A stretch of DNA of 64,000 nucleotides. It comes from Eremophila alpestris peregrina (lineage: Eukaryota > Chordata > Aves > Passeriformes > Alaudidae). This document shows, piece after piece, positions 47,761 through 61,214 of this stretch. The first letter of the stretch is position 1. Every line of letters starts with the position of its first letter. A model generated the notes under the pieces. It did no database searches. It was given only the letters and a program-made list of their open reading frames with translations, and was not told the DNA's origin. Both the position numbers and the translations under genes were made by a program. The DNA lies in assembly GCA_009792885.1 (NCBI GenBank), contig WMCF01000003.1:17012297-17076296 (forward strand), in the 5' to 3' direction.

Positions 47761-50700
47761 CAACTAATTCAGGCCACAATTTTATTTTACACACAGAGCA
47801 GTCCAAAATATGATTCAAGTTACAGACACTGCAGTAGCACACAAGCCAGAGAGCTGAAAGTCTTCTTGCTATGTGTTTAAAATGGAGAAAGATTTCCTAT
47901 TTCACCTAATTGTGTGATGAACAGTGTTTGCTGTGGCTAAGGTGTGCAGCAGAGTCTGCAGCTGAAACTCAGTCAATAATTCAGGTGGTGGCTCCACCCT
48001 GGAAAACCCTGGATCACTCTCACAAGTCTGTATCAGCTCTGCAGATCTAAAAGGGGGAGAAGTAACACATATTTATGGTGTCACCGAAGTCAATAGACAG
48101 ACCTCTAAAATACACCCTGGGAGCAGTTCTGTTGAAGGAGAAGGCAATATGTTAACATTGACAGTTTCTAATCTGCCATAACTATTCCCTACCTAAACTT
48201 TTGGTATGCTGCAATAGCTATAAACAACAGACAGAGACAATAAAACTTCCTGTGAGGTTTTCAACAGCTCATCCCTTTGTCTTAACACAATATTTTAAAG
48301 TGTAGATCAGGTTTGAAAGCTCCCTCATCTTTGTCAAAACTCTCTTCTGGATCTGAACTTTGAGACTGAGACCGTATTTTATAGTGACATCAGTGTTTCA
48401 CATGCCATTGGCTTTAATTGTACACTATGTCCACCAGACATCTGGTCAGAGGAGTGGGGAGGTGAGCATATTCAGAGACCATTTCTTGTATCCTGCACCT
48501 GGTACAATTGCAGGCTGATGGGAACGATAATTTTAACATAAATACCCTAAAAATATCTTAAAATCTCTTCTGCTTACACTGGCTGTTTAACACTAAAGAC
48601 TAAAACTGACATTAAAGGGCAGGAGCAATCTGCTGCTTCCAGGCACTCTGTGACCAGTGAAGGCCTTAGAACAGCTCATTAGTGCTTTTTCAATAATGGA
48701 TTCTGCATTGCAAGATTAATTGCAGCCATGTGCTCTGTCACACCCGCCACAGACTATTTAAGTTAACATTCCAATCAATAACCTTTTTCCAACAAAGGCA
48801 GAGACTATCTTGAGGAACAAAAAATAAGCAAATAGTCTTTTTTAAAAACACATGTGAAATTATTTCTACAGAACAAAAGGAAATTTTACCCAGATTCCAA
48901 TTCTTTCCATTATCTTCACAGTGTAGTGGTGGGCTTTTTAATCAATAGCATGATGGAAATTCACAGGCCTCCTGGCTATATTGCATCAGATTTATTCCAT
49001 AAACTTTCAGGCCTTTAAACAAGAATAAATACATATTACAGGTATAATGGCCTATGTCACAGGAGCCCCATCCAAATAATGGAAGTTTACATGCAAAGAA
49101 AATGCGTGACCTCCTCCTGCTAAGATTGAATTTGGTTTGTTGTGGCCACTGCCATCATTAGACAGAAATATTACCATTACCTGTACAAAAGAAGGGAAAC
49201 TTGTAACTGTAATAGGTGGTATGATTTTATTGTTGTGCTTTAAAAAGCTGCCCCTCATGTGTCTGTCTAAGAAGGCATGCTTACAGATATGCAGTGTCAA
49301 TAACAGTCAGATTAGAAAAGGCCCTTAAAAACTCAGACTATCCAAGCACACTGAAGGGCTTGGCTCTGCCAGAATCCCAGGGCTCAAGAAGCTGTAGCTC
49401 TCAGAAAAAGACCAAATATTCCTAAGGGATGAGGTTGGAGAGCTCTCAGCATTTTCCTGGCCCTTCCCATCATGCAATGGGAAGGTCTTACAGTGTACAA
49501 ACATGTGCCTGCCTGCTCAAATGGAGCTACTCATGAACAGAAGCCTTCAAAAGTGTTTGTGGGGTGAGGATCTAAGGCACCACCTGCCACACTATCTCTG
49601 TGATATGAAAAAGCAGGAGTATTTCACTACTGAAAAATATAACAGCTCTCCTGGCAGCCAGGACAGGGGTAGATGTTGGAGGCTGCAGGTGAAGAGCTCT
49701 CGTCTCACCCCCTTCAGTACAGGCCCTGCTGAATCCAGCTTCTTAAGAAGAACATACAAAGAAACAAAAGAAAGTCTCACAGGCACCAGATTGGTGTTTA
49801 TTATTATCAGACAGAGGAGGAAATATCACCCCTGTGAATTTCTGAGTCCTGACTGAAGTGAGAAAACCTAGCTGTTTCTCCCAGTGTGTTCCAGCACTGC
49901 CAACTCTGCTAAAGAAGTGAGCCCAAAAGGACTCAGTGGTTTCACTGAATAGTCTGGCCAGTATGATTTGATCAGAGACCAACTCTCCTCTATTCTAATA
50001 TGTCACAATGTGCCAGTAATTGTGGAAGAATTAATGCCTTTAATAATTGATGGATCTCTGAAACCACTCAGCTGTAGAAGAGCTTATAGTTACTATTATT
50101 TCATTTTCTGGCTCTGCAGTTGTTCTGGCCAGCATGGATAGAGCTAAAACTGAGCCCACAAAAAGAGAAGGGACACTCTGCTGCATTAGCACCAGGACTG
50201 GTGGCCAGCTGCACTCAGGAGGTGGTGGTTTGCTCCTCAGTACTGCCAGTTCCAGTGGAAGAACTTACATAAATTACAAGCAATTGCTCAAATATTTGGC
50301 ACTGATACAAGAGAGCCCACTTTAATTGTTCATCCAAGGGACAAATAAAACCCCTGTGTAAATGGTAGTGGTTCAGCCCCAGTTACAGTCTGGCAGGTGT
50401 AATTGGAGAAAGCAGGACAGACCTGTGTTTGAAAGCAAGGCCAGGGATCTTGGGGAAGCTATAAAACGGTGGTGTGTGGCAGGGAGCACTTGCAGCTCAT
50501 TCTCCTGCACTGCCCTGCTGTTCCTTTAGCCATGCAAACACCAAAGGGCATGGAGAGCAAAGGAGTAAGCTCCTGCCAAAAAATCCCTGGTCTCCAGGCA
50601 CTCTCCAGAAAATTCCATTGCCTGAGGGAAATCCACCCACCAGCTCTACTCATGCACAGCTTTGACTCTACAGTGCTGCATAATTTCCTCCGAAACCATT

Positions 50701-51176
50701 TTTAAGCATCAAGAGCATCAGCTGGGATAAGGAGCCTGGGTTACAGAGGGTGTAAGAAGAGCAAACCCTGGCTCAGGCCACTCATGCATAAACAAAATGA
50801 AGTATGCACAAATGTGTATGCACAGACCCACGTGCACCCAGGGAGATCAGCTGTGGGCAAGGCAGAGTTACTCTGTCTGGCACAGGGTAGCAGGAGGAAC
50901 TGGGTGGGATTCAGGAATGACCTCTGGAACATGCAAAGGGACAAGCCAGGACTGAGTTATTCTGGGCTTCCTAATGGATTGTCAGTCAAATCACTCCCCA
51001 CACACCAGCCCCATGGTAGCAGATGCCCCATATCTTACAGGAAAACTGCTTGAGGAATGTTTTATAACAGTTTTACTGCAATAGGTTTCTGTGTGCCTCT
51101 CCCTGAGTACGCTCCTTTCTCAGCATGCACAATCCAGCCATACATATCTTAGCAGGGAGAAATGAAAATAAATAAA

Positions 51177-51199
51177 TTAGAGACTTTAAAAGTCTCTAA
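51177..51199. repeat. Perfect 10-bp hairpin
   Basis: TTAGAGACTT (51177-51186) pairs with AAGTCTCTAA (51190-51199) around a 3-base loop. It is isolated and not followed by a T run on either strand that would suggest a pol III terminator. Confidence 0.6.
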
Positions 51200-51869
51200 A
51201 AACTGCCAACAATTAACTTCGGTGCACACAAATCACTACCCTGGGAGAACACCCTGATTTGGGCTGGTGATGCTGCAGCCAGGCCCTCTGCCCTGTGTTC
51301 AGATCTGCCAGAGGGAGGATGAGCCCTGCCAGGATTTCTGCTGCTGTGTGGGTGTCCTCCTCTGGCCAGCCACACCTGCCCTTCCAAAACTGCCTGGGAC
51401 AGGCTGAAATCTGCACCTCCATTTCACATCTCCCAGGGGTTTGGGCTGGGGCAGATCTGGGGCACAGGCCTGTCCCTCTGAAGCCATGGGGACTCAGGCA
51501 CACCTGGCACACGCTGCTCTTCTCACTGCAAACACGCTGTGCTAACGCAGAGCTGGGGTGGCAAACTGAGCCCTGCACATTTGCAGCCTGGGGCATCAGG
51601 AACAGTGCCCAGCCTTAAAGCCAAAGGAGATTCCACATGCCCTGATGTCTCATCTCAAAATCAGCACTCGGCTCCCTCTTCTTCCAGACTAGCCCCTATT
51701 AACCACTGTTGGCTGCTAGACAAAGTGGCTATTTCTTGCCTAAGAAAAATAATGTGGGAGCACTCAAATAACCTTGCGCTGAAGCATCAGCTTGTTAATG
51801 CACTGGTAAGTCATGCCAGCGCTGTACAATTCCTGGGGGTGAATTAGGTCAGAGTGACCTCCAGAGAAA

Positions 51870-52165
51870 CCACCAGGCTGCATCGCTGCGTGCTGCATTA
51901 TGGGTAACGATCTGCTAATTGCCAGGAGGCTCCTGGGCTGCTTACCAACACCAACAGGAAGGAAACCTGCCTGCAGGCACCGCGCGGGCTCCATATGCCG
52001 GGGACATCGCTCCTAATAACGAGAATAAACCCATTTATAGAACATGAACTGGCCAGGAGGACAGGCGCTGCATGCTAATGCTGCCCGGGCGGTGCGGCTC
52101 CCCGGGGCTGCTGCCGGAGACCCCCGGCAAAACCCCGGCGTGGAGAGGGGCTGGCTTTGCATCCA
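51870..52165 (-). promoter_or_regulatory. GC-rich block with TATA box, candidate intragenic DPF3 promoter
   Basis: A small CpG-dense segment (about 52070-52150) lies directly upstream, on the - strand, of CTATAAATGG (52040-52031). About 30 bases on, near 52009, a start site would be expected, followed by ATG at 52007 and the good donor GTTG/GTAAGC at 51946/51945. The order GC-rich DNA, TATA, start, donor is that of a promoter with a short first exon of about 60 bases. Spliced to the PHD exon at 44538, the ATG would be out of frame, so any product would need a later ATG. The block also carries CTGCTAATTGCC and GCATTATGGGTAACG words typical of developmental enhancers. It could be an enhancer instead. 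Confidence 0.35.
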
Positions 52166-55100
52166 GTGAAGTGGGGCTGAGGTGGATGGAGATGAAAATG
52201 CAGGAGTGGGAGAAAGACCGCTTATCCAGGCAAGATGAATCACCACAACCTGGAAAGCCAACATCCCCTTTGCCCCGGGGACATTTTCGTTACCCTTCAA
52301 CAAACTGCAGTGGAAAAAAACCTCCGGCACAGCTCCGACCTCGTCGCTATGCACTGCAGGCTCCCCAGCCAGGCCAGCTCACACACCACAGAGCTTTCAA
52401 TCAACTGGCAGGCTCACTAAACCCTTTCAAAATGAGCAACCAAGCAAAAATACTTGGTCATAAACACTAAAAATAGGAATGGGGGATTGGGTTTTGTTTT
52501 GCTTTTTAACTTGGTGAAGCCAGCTCTTCCTAGTGCATTAAATCCACCTCCCTGGCAGCCCATTTAGAACATCTCCTCCCCCCTGGGAGAGCCAAAATCC
52601 CCAGCTATAATGAGAGGAGTGGGGTGGTATTTAAAATGCTAGGGAAATGGCAGCCTGAAAAGCCTTCCGCGAGCACAGTGCCTATGTTAAATCCCCCCAT
52701 AAAACAAGATACCAGCGCTGCCCCTCCTCCCCTCTCTTTAACATGAGCAAGGACTCTGCTACCTGCTTGAACCCACATTTGCTGTCCAAATACCTGGTCC
52801 TTCCCCAGTACCTCTGGTGTTAAACCCACTAACACAGCCACAGATGGCAGCACGCCTGCAGGGATGCCTGGTGCTGCCCAGCACTGCCCATGATATCAAG
52901 GCAGCATTTGAAAAGATTCCAGGGTTTTCACACTGACCCAACAAAGGGTGTCTAACCTGAGCCAGTGGCAGCAGTGGCTGGGACACATCATTTCCCCAGA
53001 GCACTCCGACAGGGGCTTCTCAGCTGGGATTCTGCAGGAGAGCACGACGAGGGCGATGTGTCATGACATGGACACCACTGAAAACAGGCCCTGCTCACCC
53101 AGTCAGGTCAGAGAGCATCGAGACAACCCCAGTGCACCACTGTGGTCCTCCTCAAGCATCAAGGACTTGATGCAGGGAGAACTTCAGAGGTGATTTCACC
53201 CATGAGTCACAGAACAGACATCTCATAAACACAACTGTCACTTGGAAACAGGATAAGCTGATTAATTCAGGGAGAGGAAAGGGGGAAAGGAGAGAGTATT
53301 ACTAATCTCTGGACTAACTTTCTAGAAAGATTAGGGAATAATTCTAGAGTAATTCTCTGCCAGCACAGTTACAGAACTATCAAATCAAATGGCAAACTCT
53401 AGAGAAATTATTTAAATGTTATCATTTTAATATTAAAGAAACTAAACTATGCAGAAGACACCATGCCATTGCATGGGCAGTGACCTCATTGCTGTTACAT
53501 GAGGTAACCACATACCATCTAGGTAAAGATATTCAGCACATGATGGGTAAATGACTGATAATTGATGTGAGCATGCTGAAAGTGCAAGAGGTCTGTCTTT
53601 CTCACAGAAGCATGATTCACACTGTTGCTAATGTGACTGTATATTCAGACATAAGTACAACTGCCTCACTCAACACAAACAAGACCAGTTTGGAGCAAGT
53701 TACTTCAGTCCCTTGTTGAGTTAAAGAATCCCTTTCAGTTGCCAAACAGGCAGTGATCCCCTGTGCACACTCTCCATTGTTTGTAATGCTGTGCCAGAAG
53801 CTGGAAAACACTGATTTTTTTTTTTCCCTTCTCTGTCAGTTAAAGCCCCTGTTTGGTTGGGAATTTTTAAGTGTCAATAAAGATTTCATCAACCAGGCAG
53901 CCAGTTTTCGCTTCCCCACCAAACTCCCAGCAACATCAATATCTAGAGGGAAGTAAGTGCTATAACCACATGCTGAAGAGCATCAGTATGAGGATGGTAG
54001 GAGGGAGTGAAATGTCTTTGTTTACTCTCTAAAAATGCAGTTTCAAGGTGATCTAAACATCTGAGTGAAGGAGTGAATTTGAACAAAGTAGTTTCAGTCA
54101 AAAGTAAGTGGGAGGGAAGAAAGGATTAAGAGGTGGCAGGGTGAAAAACTGATTTTCAGAAAGGCTGAGACATTTTGTACCAGTGTCTCACAAGTAAAGA
54201 GCTGGACTTTCATTTTGGAGCAGTACCTTGCTTCAAAAGTGAACTCAAGGGAATTGTTTTTAAGAAAGTGAATAAATAGCCAGAAATTAAATATTTCATT
54301 CAAGCCTCTGCACAGTTGGCAGTGGGAAAGGGTCATTTCATTGAGAAGGAGAGATTGTGTTTCATTTCAAATCAAACCAAAATCTTTTATCCTCACCATG
54401 GTATTTTTCAGTTCAGTTGTTTCAATGGCCTTTTTGAGTAAATGTCCAACAAAATGATGCCAGAGATTAAAACAGTAGGATTTTTTTTTCCAGTGTAAGG
54501 CCGCCTGATTAAAATCCATGATCTCTTTTCTTAGAGCTCACCAGATCTTCCACCCCAGATTAGTCAAGTCAAAGTCCTGGCCATTCCTTAACCTATAACA
54601 AGTGAGTAGTGCTGCTTTAACCTACACAACCAATAACTCATAGCAGCTAAATATCTCATCAGGCTAAACAAGAAATCAGCTAATTCAATGGCAGTGGACA
54701 CTAATGTCCGTCATTAAACAGTTCACTAGTCTTGCTATTTTACAGCACCAAAGGAATAATTTAACAAAGCCTATACAAAAATAGAATATTATTGTATTTA
54801 ATTAAAGAAAATTACCTACTACAGTACTACAACAATCTGTGACTCTTCTGACCCTGCTTTAACTGGCTGCTCCATTGGCCAGCAGGACTGTAGTGATTCT
54901 GTTAATGGCCAGAAAGTTAGGAAATCCTCCCAAATAATGGCTGTGGATGTCCTTAGGAAATTCATCTTCATTCCTTCAGCTCACTAAGAGGCTTCTAAAG
55001 CCTCACCCTAAATGGAAGTCAGGAAAGGGTCATGGAGAGCTATTTAATGAAGAGGCTGCAAGGGAAATGAAGTCCCCTAAGCCAGGGAAGGTCCTTTTCT

Positions 55101-57309
55101 CCAGATGAAGGAATACACAGCTCTGGACCATCTGCATGCTTGACCAGTACAACAGCAAATTCAACCTAGAGAGAGTTTGTGGACAGTTAAAAACTATCCT
55201 AAGCCCCTAGGCTGATGGATGCATTCAGAGACACAATCAATACAGAAAGATCTGAGAAGTCCTGGAACCTTCTCTTTAAGAATCCAAAGTCCAGATATTC
55301 CAGCAATGGATGAGATTTCTGACCCAGAACTCACTGTACTGTGAAACAAGTTGTTGAGGCTGGGAAAAGGGCTGGAAAGACTTCAGTGTTATTTAACATA
55401 TTTAAGACGCTCCCTGCAGAGCACTGATGGGAAACAACCATGATTTGTACCAACAGGGGAAAATTAATTTCTTGAACATAGACTTAAAACCATTCCATGC
55501 AAACTCTACTGCACAAAGTGCTTCATGAATTGGAAAGCTATGTCACACTGGTTAACACTAAAACAAAAATATCCTTTTAGTGACAGGACAGCTTGCCACT
55601 ATTTCCCATCCAATGATTTCCTCTCACCTTGGGGAGTTGGCCTCAATTCTGATTCCTGAAATCATCATATGAAGAATTTAATAGCTGTTGGCTACAGAAA
55701 GACATACAAAATAGCCAGCTAAGTCTGCAGCAATGCTTGACAAAACTATCTCCAGCATTACTTAAATCTCTATTCTGTTTCAAAAAAAGGAGGCTGTATA
55801 TTAAAATTGGATCATCTTCATTCACTTCCTGCAGTCCACAATGAAGTCACTGACATGAGGACAATTAACAGCAAAGACTGAAGAAATGTAATGGGAAGGG
55901 GCTTCAGTGCAAGTAAAAAAATTACTCTTTACACATATCCAAACCTAGATATAAACTTGGTTTTACTGAGAATTGGTTATGGAAGACAAGCAGCATGAGA
56001 AATTAAATCCCCCTCCAAAAAAAACCCAAACCACTCAGTTTTAAGACATTGAAGGGAGGCTGTGTCTATTCGTACACAAGAAAGCTGTGTACCATCCATC
56101 AGCTGAGTTGCCAAAAAAGAAGTACCTTCTGCAAGCTCTCTCAGGCAGACAGCAGAAGTTCCAAGAGCTTCAGCCCACTGCCCAGTTTCAGTGTTCAAAT
56201 CATGTTGCCTTTTCTTTACAGTGCCATGGCTGGCTTGTATAAGATTCAAAGTTACCACAGCTGCCTTAGGCAACATTAAGCAAACCTGTTTCTAATTATG
56301 GATGGCAATAATAGCCACAACACTGTGCTCCAGAAATCTGTGCTTTCATGAAGGTAAATGCCATCCTTCTCCCACCATGGTTCACCCACCATGGAATCAT
56401 GAAGAATTACAGGCTGCAAAGACAAAACATCTTGAAATAATAGATGTGATAGTAGAAGTTACTAACACACACTGCAAGAGCATTTGTCGAAACAGCAGAA
56501 AATGTAGTTAGGTCTTCAAAAATATACTGGTGAGGTGCCACAGATGGATGGCTCTCATATTGTGTCATTAAAATCAATGTTAGGGCTTAACTGTGGCAAA
56601 TGTCCAGCTTTAGAGCAGCAAACAAAATACAATCTTTATACAATTGTTTCCAAGGGATAATGGAGGTCTTAAAAACATCAAGCCACAATTTGGACGCACC
56701 CAGCCAAAGCTAAGGGCAGTAGTCATTGCTTATGTGCTCTGCTATGCATGCCTTATGTAGCTGAGGTCTTACTCATCCATTTTCAACACCAAGGATAGGA
56801 TGGGGTACAGAGAACTCTGTGTCATAGCTAATTAGAATTTAAAGCTTGGGTTTAGAGAGAAAGTGTTACGAGTCTTCTATAGGTTGATATATTTAAATAC
56901 AAGTAGGGCTCACAAACCCAAGATGCAAATTTAATCAGATTTTTTTTTCTGATTGCAGGCAAAATTTTGGAACAAATCTTGAACCAGTGCAATATTCTTG
57001 TTCAGGCCAAAGCAAATTAGCTGATGCTGTTTTCGCTCCACCCAGAGAAAACAGGATTCCAGCCCTCAGCTCAGTCCCAGACCAGGGAAACACAGCTTTG
57101 GGGGCACCCATTAACTGCTGCAGTGCTGAAAGGCACTTTTAGTCCCTCCTGCTGCCATCCCTCACTCTCCCTGGCAAGAGCCATTCTCCAAACAGGAAAA
57201 TAAGATCTAATTATGTCAGCATAAATCTATTCAGGGGTTTATCTGTTCAGATAATTTCTGCAAAACTAATTTTTTTCTTTAACATTTCTAATTCCAGGCC
57301 TGTGGCTTA

Positions 57310-57350
57310 AAAACAAAATAGAAAGAAAAAAGAAAAGAAAAAAAAAGAGG
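57310..57350. repeat. A/G-rich low-complexity tract
   Basis: This is a nearly pure run of AAAG and AAAAAG units inside the DPF3 intron. It has no further significance that I can see. Confidence 0.7.
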
Positions 57351-58073
57351 CACAAAAATATTCAAAGTAATAAGACTTATATAGAGACATTCCCTGGAGT
57401 CTGACAGCCTATAACAACAGCTCTGCTGGGGGGAAGGATCCCATTCATCTGAACAAGGTGTTGACAGACATCCATAAAGGCCAATTTCAACATTCACTCC
57501 TGGCTGCCTTAGCAGAAATGTCTCACTCTGCATCATCACACTGAGGACAATGAAAACAGCAATGGATGTTAGAATGGGAGATGACCTAGTGCACTGATGC
57601 CAAAAGCACCTTCCTCCCTCCCTTGTCAGTATTCAGCTTCACCCTCACTCCAACCTCTGCCTAGGTCTCTCTGTCCTCTCCAGAAGAGCAGAAAGCTCAA
57701 GAGGAGCTTCGAGAAGAACAGAAACAGCAGCACTGACCAGGAGCCATCACAAACCTTCCCCTCCTCTCTCTGCTTTCAGGTAGGAAAAGATTACCTGCCC
57801 CTATAAAATCCTTATGAAAAAGAAGTTCTCTAAGCCTGCAGCTCAGATAGTTGTAGGAATATCTGAGATCAAATTACAAAGGGAAAACTGAAGAATCTAG
57901 GAGGGGCTGTAAAAGCAGCAATCTGATCCATCTGTGTGCACTCTCAGGAAACTATCACAGCTGCCTTCTCAGCACGGCTCAGAGATAGTTGGCACCTGCC
58001 CCACCTTTTCAGCAGCCTCTGGTGCCCAGTGCACAACAAGTGAAAAGGAAGGAAAGATCTTTTTAGCCACAGA

Positions 58074-58104
58074 ACAGCTGAGGACAATAACAGCTGAGGA
58101 CAAT
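58074..58104. repeat. 16-bp direct tandem duplication
   Basis: ACAGCTGAGGACAATA is repeated immediately, with only the last base changed in the second copy. It is a recent local slippage event within intronic DNA. Confidence 0.8.
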
Positions 58105-60707
58105 CCACTAAGGAATCCATGAGCTGCTCTATCAGATCCCAAACAGGTTGCAAAGAGCCACAGTGACAGCAAAGGTGGCTGAAACTGCGTTTTTTGTTTC
58201 CTTCTTCCTCCAATGAATTGGCCAAAGGCCTTGCACAGGTAATGATAAGGTCTGAAGGCAAGCAGTGAAATTTTCAAGCCGTATGGACCCAAAGAAAGAG
58301 TGGAAAACCAAACACTAATGGAAATTAAAATTACACCTGAGAAAAATAAAAATTCATGGGGAAAGGCTATAAAAGAAGAACAACAACAGTTAATTATCTA
58401 CCACAAAGATACACAGTCTGTCACACAGGTGTTAAGAATCAGGCAGGTAGAAACCCATCTGTATAACAGAGCTTTATAAAAAATAACACATTAGGGAAGA
58501 GGTCACACACAGAGTTTCCTAAAAAGATAGCATCTAATCTGAAACAGTATCTCCTTTCTCTTTTCATTCTGTACAGCCATATTATTTATCTAATACATGT
58601 AAGGGGAAAGGGAAGGTTCATGCCAGCACTGTGAAATGCAAAGGGGACCACAGCTTCCAGTAACTCCAGTGACTGGACTGGAAACAGCATAGGTAGGGGC
58701 AGGACTCCTTATAAAATCTATGCAAACAGCTATCATATAGTTTAGACTCCACCTTTGACTGCAAACTACCTTAATGCAACTCTCCTAATCTCATGAAGAA
58801 GGCTACTAAAAACTTCTAGGAAGATCCTCTATTATCACCAAATGATGGAAAACAGTCTTATAATGAGTCCTATAGAGAAGCACTTTTTTATTTCCTGCCT
58901 ACCTTCACTATAGCAAGCAACAGGACCATTTTCTGCAGTCCAGTGAATGGAGAAGAGAAAGTAAAAGAGAAAAATTAAGATAATTCTTCATTAATGTTAT
59001 GGTTCATTAGGAAATACAAAACAAAATCCAGGGACAAAAGTCATCATTTACAAAATGGAAAAGGGAAACAAAATCAATAGAGAAAGTTTTATTTTAAGCT
59101 TCAAAGAGAGTATTATAAACAATGGAGAGCTTAGAAAAGTAAATGTACATATATGTTACTCAACAATGCCTTTTTAAAAGAAGATAATTTGCACTAAAAA
59201 GACTTTGTGGAATTGCTTTGGGAAAGTAGTATTTACAGAGGAATATACAGTAAGGATGCTGGAAGCAGAACTTTTATTTGGAAGGAATATTACACAAACT
59301 GAACACAGACCCTACAGCTTTCATATCTTCATTACAGTTGTGCGTCTTATATTTTGATGAAATGAAAATGTATTTTTTTTTCTCTAGAGGCAGTTCCCAC
59401 TGCAAGTTTAGAAACCAACAATGTGAGCAAGGCAAACCCATCCTGCTAAAGAGCCCAATTAAGACACAAATTGTCATTTAATTTCGTTTTAGCAGGACTA
59501 CCTTATATGGTTATTTTTGACTTTATGTTTTAATCTGGGAAGAAGTGGGAGAAGGGAAAGGGAGAGGAGTAAAACATCTGCTGCTACTGACACGTGGAAA
59601 CCTCTCAATGAGGTGAGTTTGTGTTCTAGGTGTGCAGGAAACACAACACAGTATCAGGTTTTCTGTCAGCTTCACCTAGTCAGCATGCATTTTTGTAGAC
59701 ATAGTTTTTTCAATCTGAAAGCCAATGTAAGCCACTTAACAAAATTACTTTTTTTCTGCCTATACCCTGAGGGTCAATCCCAATAATTGTTGGTGTGGTT
59801 TGCCCTCGGTTTGTTTCTCCTCTGTAGCAGGGGTGCCAGACAGAGCCAAGTCCAATCCTCTTCTCCTAGGACACAAGGCTATCCTGCATCCCTGCTAGAC
59901 TGCATCACACATGGCACTGAGCAGACCTGTGCTATCCACTGCAAACAGATCTGGCAGCCAACAAAGCCCTCGGTGCTTGTACAAAGAAGAACACCTTTTT
60001 CACCAGGAAAATGCCTAACAACTCAGAATTTGGGATGTGCCATCCCTCCCCACTGCCTCACAGGACAACTTAGGATTGCAGCTGTGGGAACTCAGACTTT
60101 TCTCCTGCACAGTAACCCCTGTTGCTTATTGCAGACATGTGGTTGCACCTGTATGCTTTTCAAAGTCCTCTACCACTTCAGAAAGGGCTGAAGTACACAA
60201 GTTTTCTACTCAACATCATCCTTGACAGCAAGATCCATGCCAAGAGCACCTAACATTTAGATATTTTCCTCACAACCAACTCATAATCAGCTGTGGAATT
60301 ACCAAAGTAAAAAATAATACAAAAATGAACAGAGTTCTTTTCAATTCTTAACCCCCTCTTTCAGCAGAAGTATTTCACAGAGTTGCTCAAGAGCAACTCT
60401 CTTTTACCATGCAGAAGAGACACATCAATCCTACTGGGAGAAAACAGTCCTTTGAAATGGACACAAAATCTGGTAACAAAAAATTTCAACCACTGAGCCT
60501 GGTCTTTGCTACTCTAACACTTTTTGTTCAGATTTGTGCCTAACACAATACAGCAAAGTAAGTTTTAAGCATCTAACAGGATAATATTAGTAAGGAAAAA
60601 ATAAACCAGAACAGTCTTCACTTACCACATCCAGTTTTCAAAAAACAAAGATACCCAGCACATGTATGAATGGCTTCTTTAAAGTAAGAGAGAGAGCAGA
60701 GTTGACC

Positions 60708-60764
60708 TTTATTTTCATTATTTTAAAAAAGTTTTTTCCTTAAAGTAAATATTCAGTCTTTATT
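60708..60764 (-). terminator. Two poly(A) signals after the candidate alternative exon
   Basis: AATAAA occurs twice on the - strand (complements of 60759-60764 and 60708-60713). The second is followed by pyrimidine-rich sequence (CTCTCTCTCTTAC), as expected of a downstream element. Their place 370-450 bases after the candidate stop supports a terminal exon, but such hexamers are frequent in AT-rich DNA. Confidence 0.3.
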
Positions 60765-61134
60765 TTACAGTAAGTGCTTTTTAAAATTTCATGTCTTCAC
60801 AAAATTGCATTTAAAATTTGAAGTAAAATGTATTTCAAACAAAAATACTGTGCAACTTCAGCACTTCTTTCTTAAATATCGAAATAAATAAAATAGTTGT
60901 CTTTTTCAGTTTGTTTTTCAGTCAGTTCTACTGTAGATCAATTCCAGTCTGACCTGGGTTTATACACACACTTAAAAGAAAGTGAAATCAAGACTTCAAA
61001 AAACTTCTTTGTATTGCACCAGCTTAGGGCATCCCCAGAACTTCTGTCAACAGTTGGCAGCCAACTTCCCACAGTCCAGGCTCCTGTGCCAGATGGAACT
61101 CGGGTGTGGAAGAGTCAGGGCAAGGAAAGAAGTA

Positions 61135-61214
61135 TCAAAGCACCCTGGCTTCTCTCAGTCTTCTTCTGAAATGTCTTGCTTGGAGGCTGCTGGAATCCAC
61201 GAGGGCAGGGCTGA
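61135..61214 (-). CDS. Candidate alternative last exon of DPF3 (short isoform)
   Basis: On the - strand a near-ideal acceptor (GCCTTTCCCTCTGCAG, ending at 61215) opens an exon that has no donor before two AATAAA hexamers about 450-500 bases on. The DPF3 exon outside the window must end in phase 1, because the exon at 44538 starts with two bases of a codon. In that phase this exon would add V, then SPALVDSSSLQARHFRRRLR, EARVL and a TGA at 61137-61135. In phase 0 it would read SALPSWIPAASKQDISEED and stop at 61155. DPF3 is known to make a short isoform (DPF3a) that swaps the end of the double PHD finger for another tail, and this position fits. However, the peptide does not resemble the human DPF3a tail I remember. 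It is a candidate only. Confidence 0.3.

Noticed and set aside
51539..51847. Open frame (+) ending near a GTAAGT donor at about 51798, with a helix-like peptide
   Set aside because: It is on the strand opposite to DPF3, has only a weak acceptor (GCCTAAG) and no family resemblance. It is more likely part of a regulatory block.
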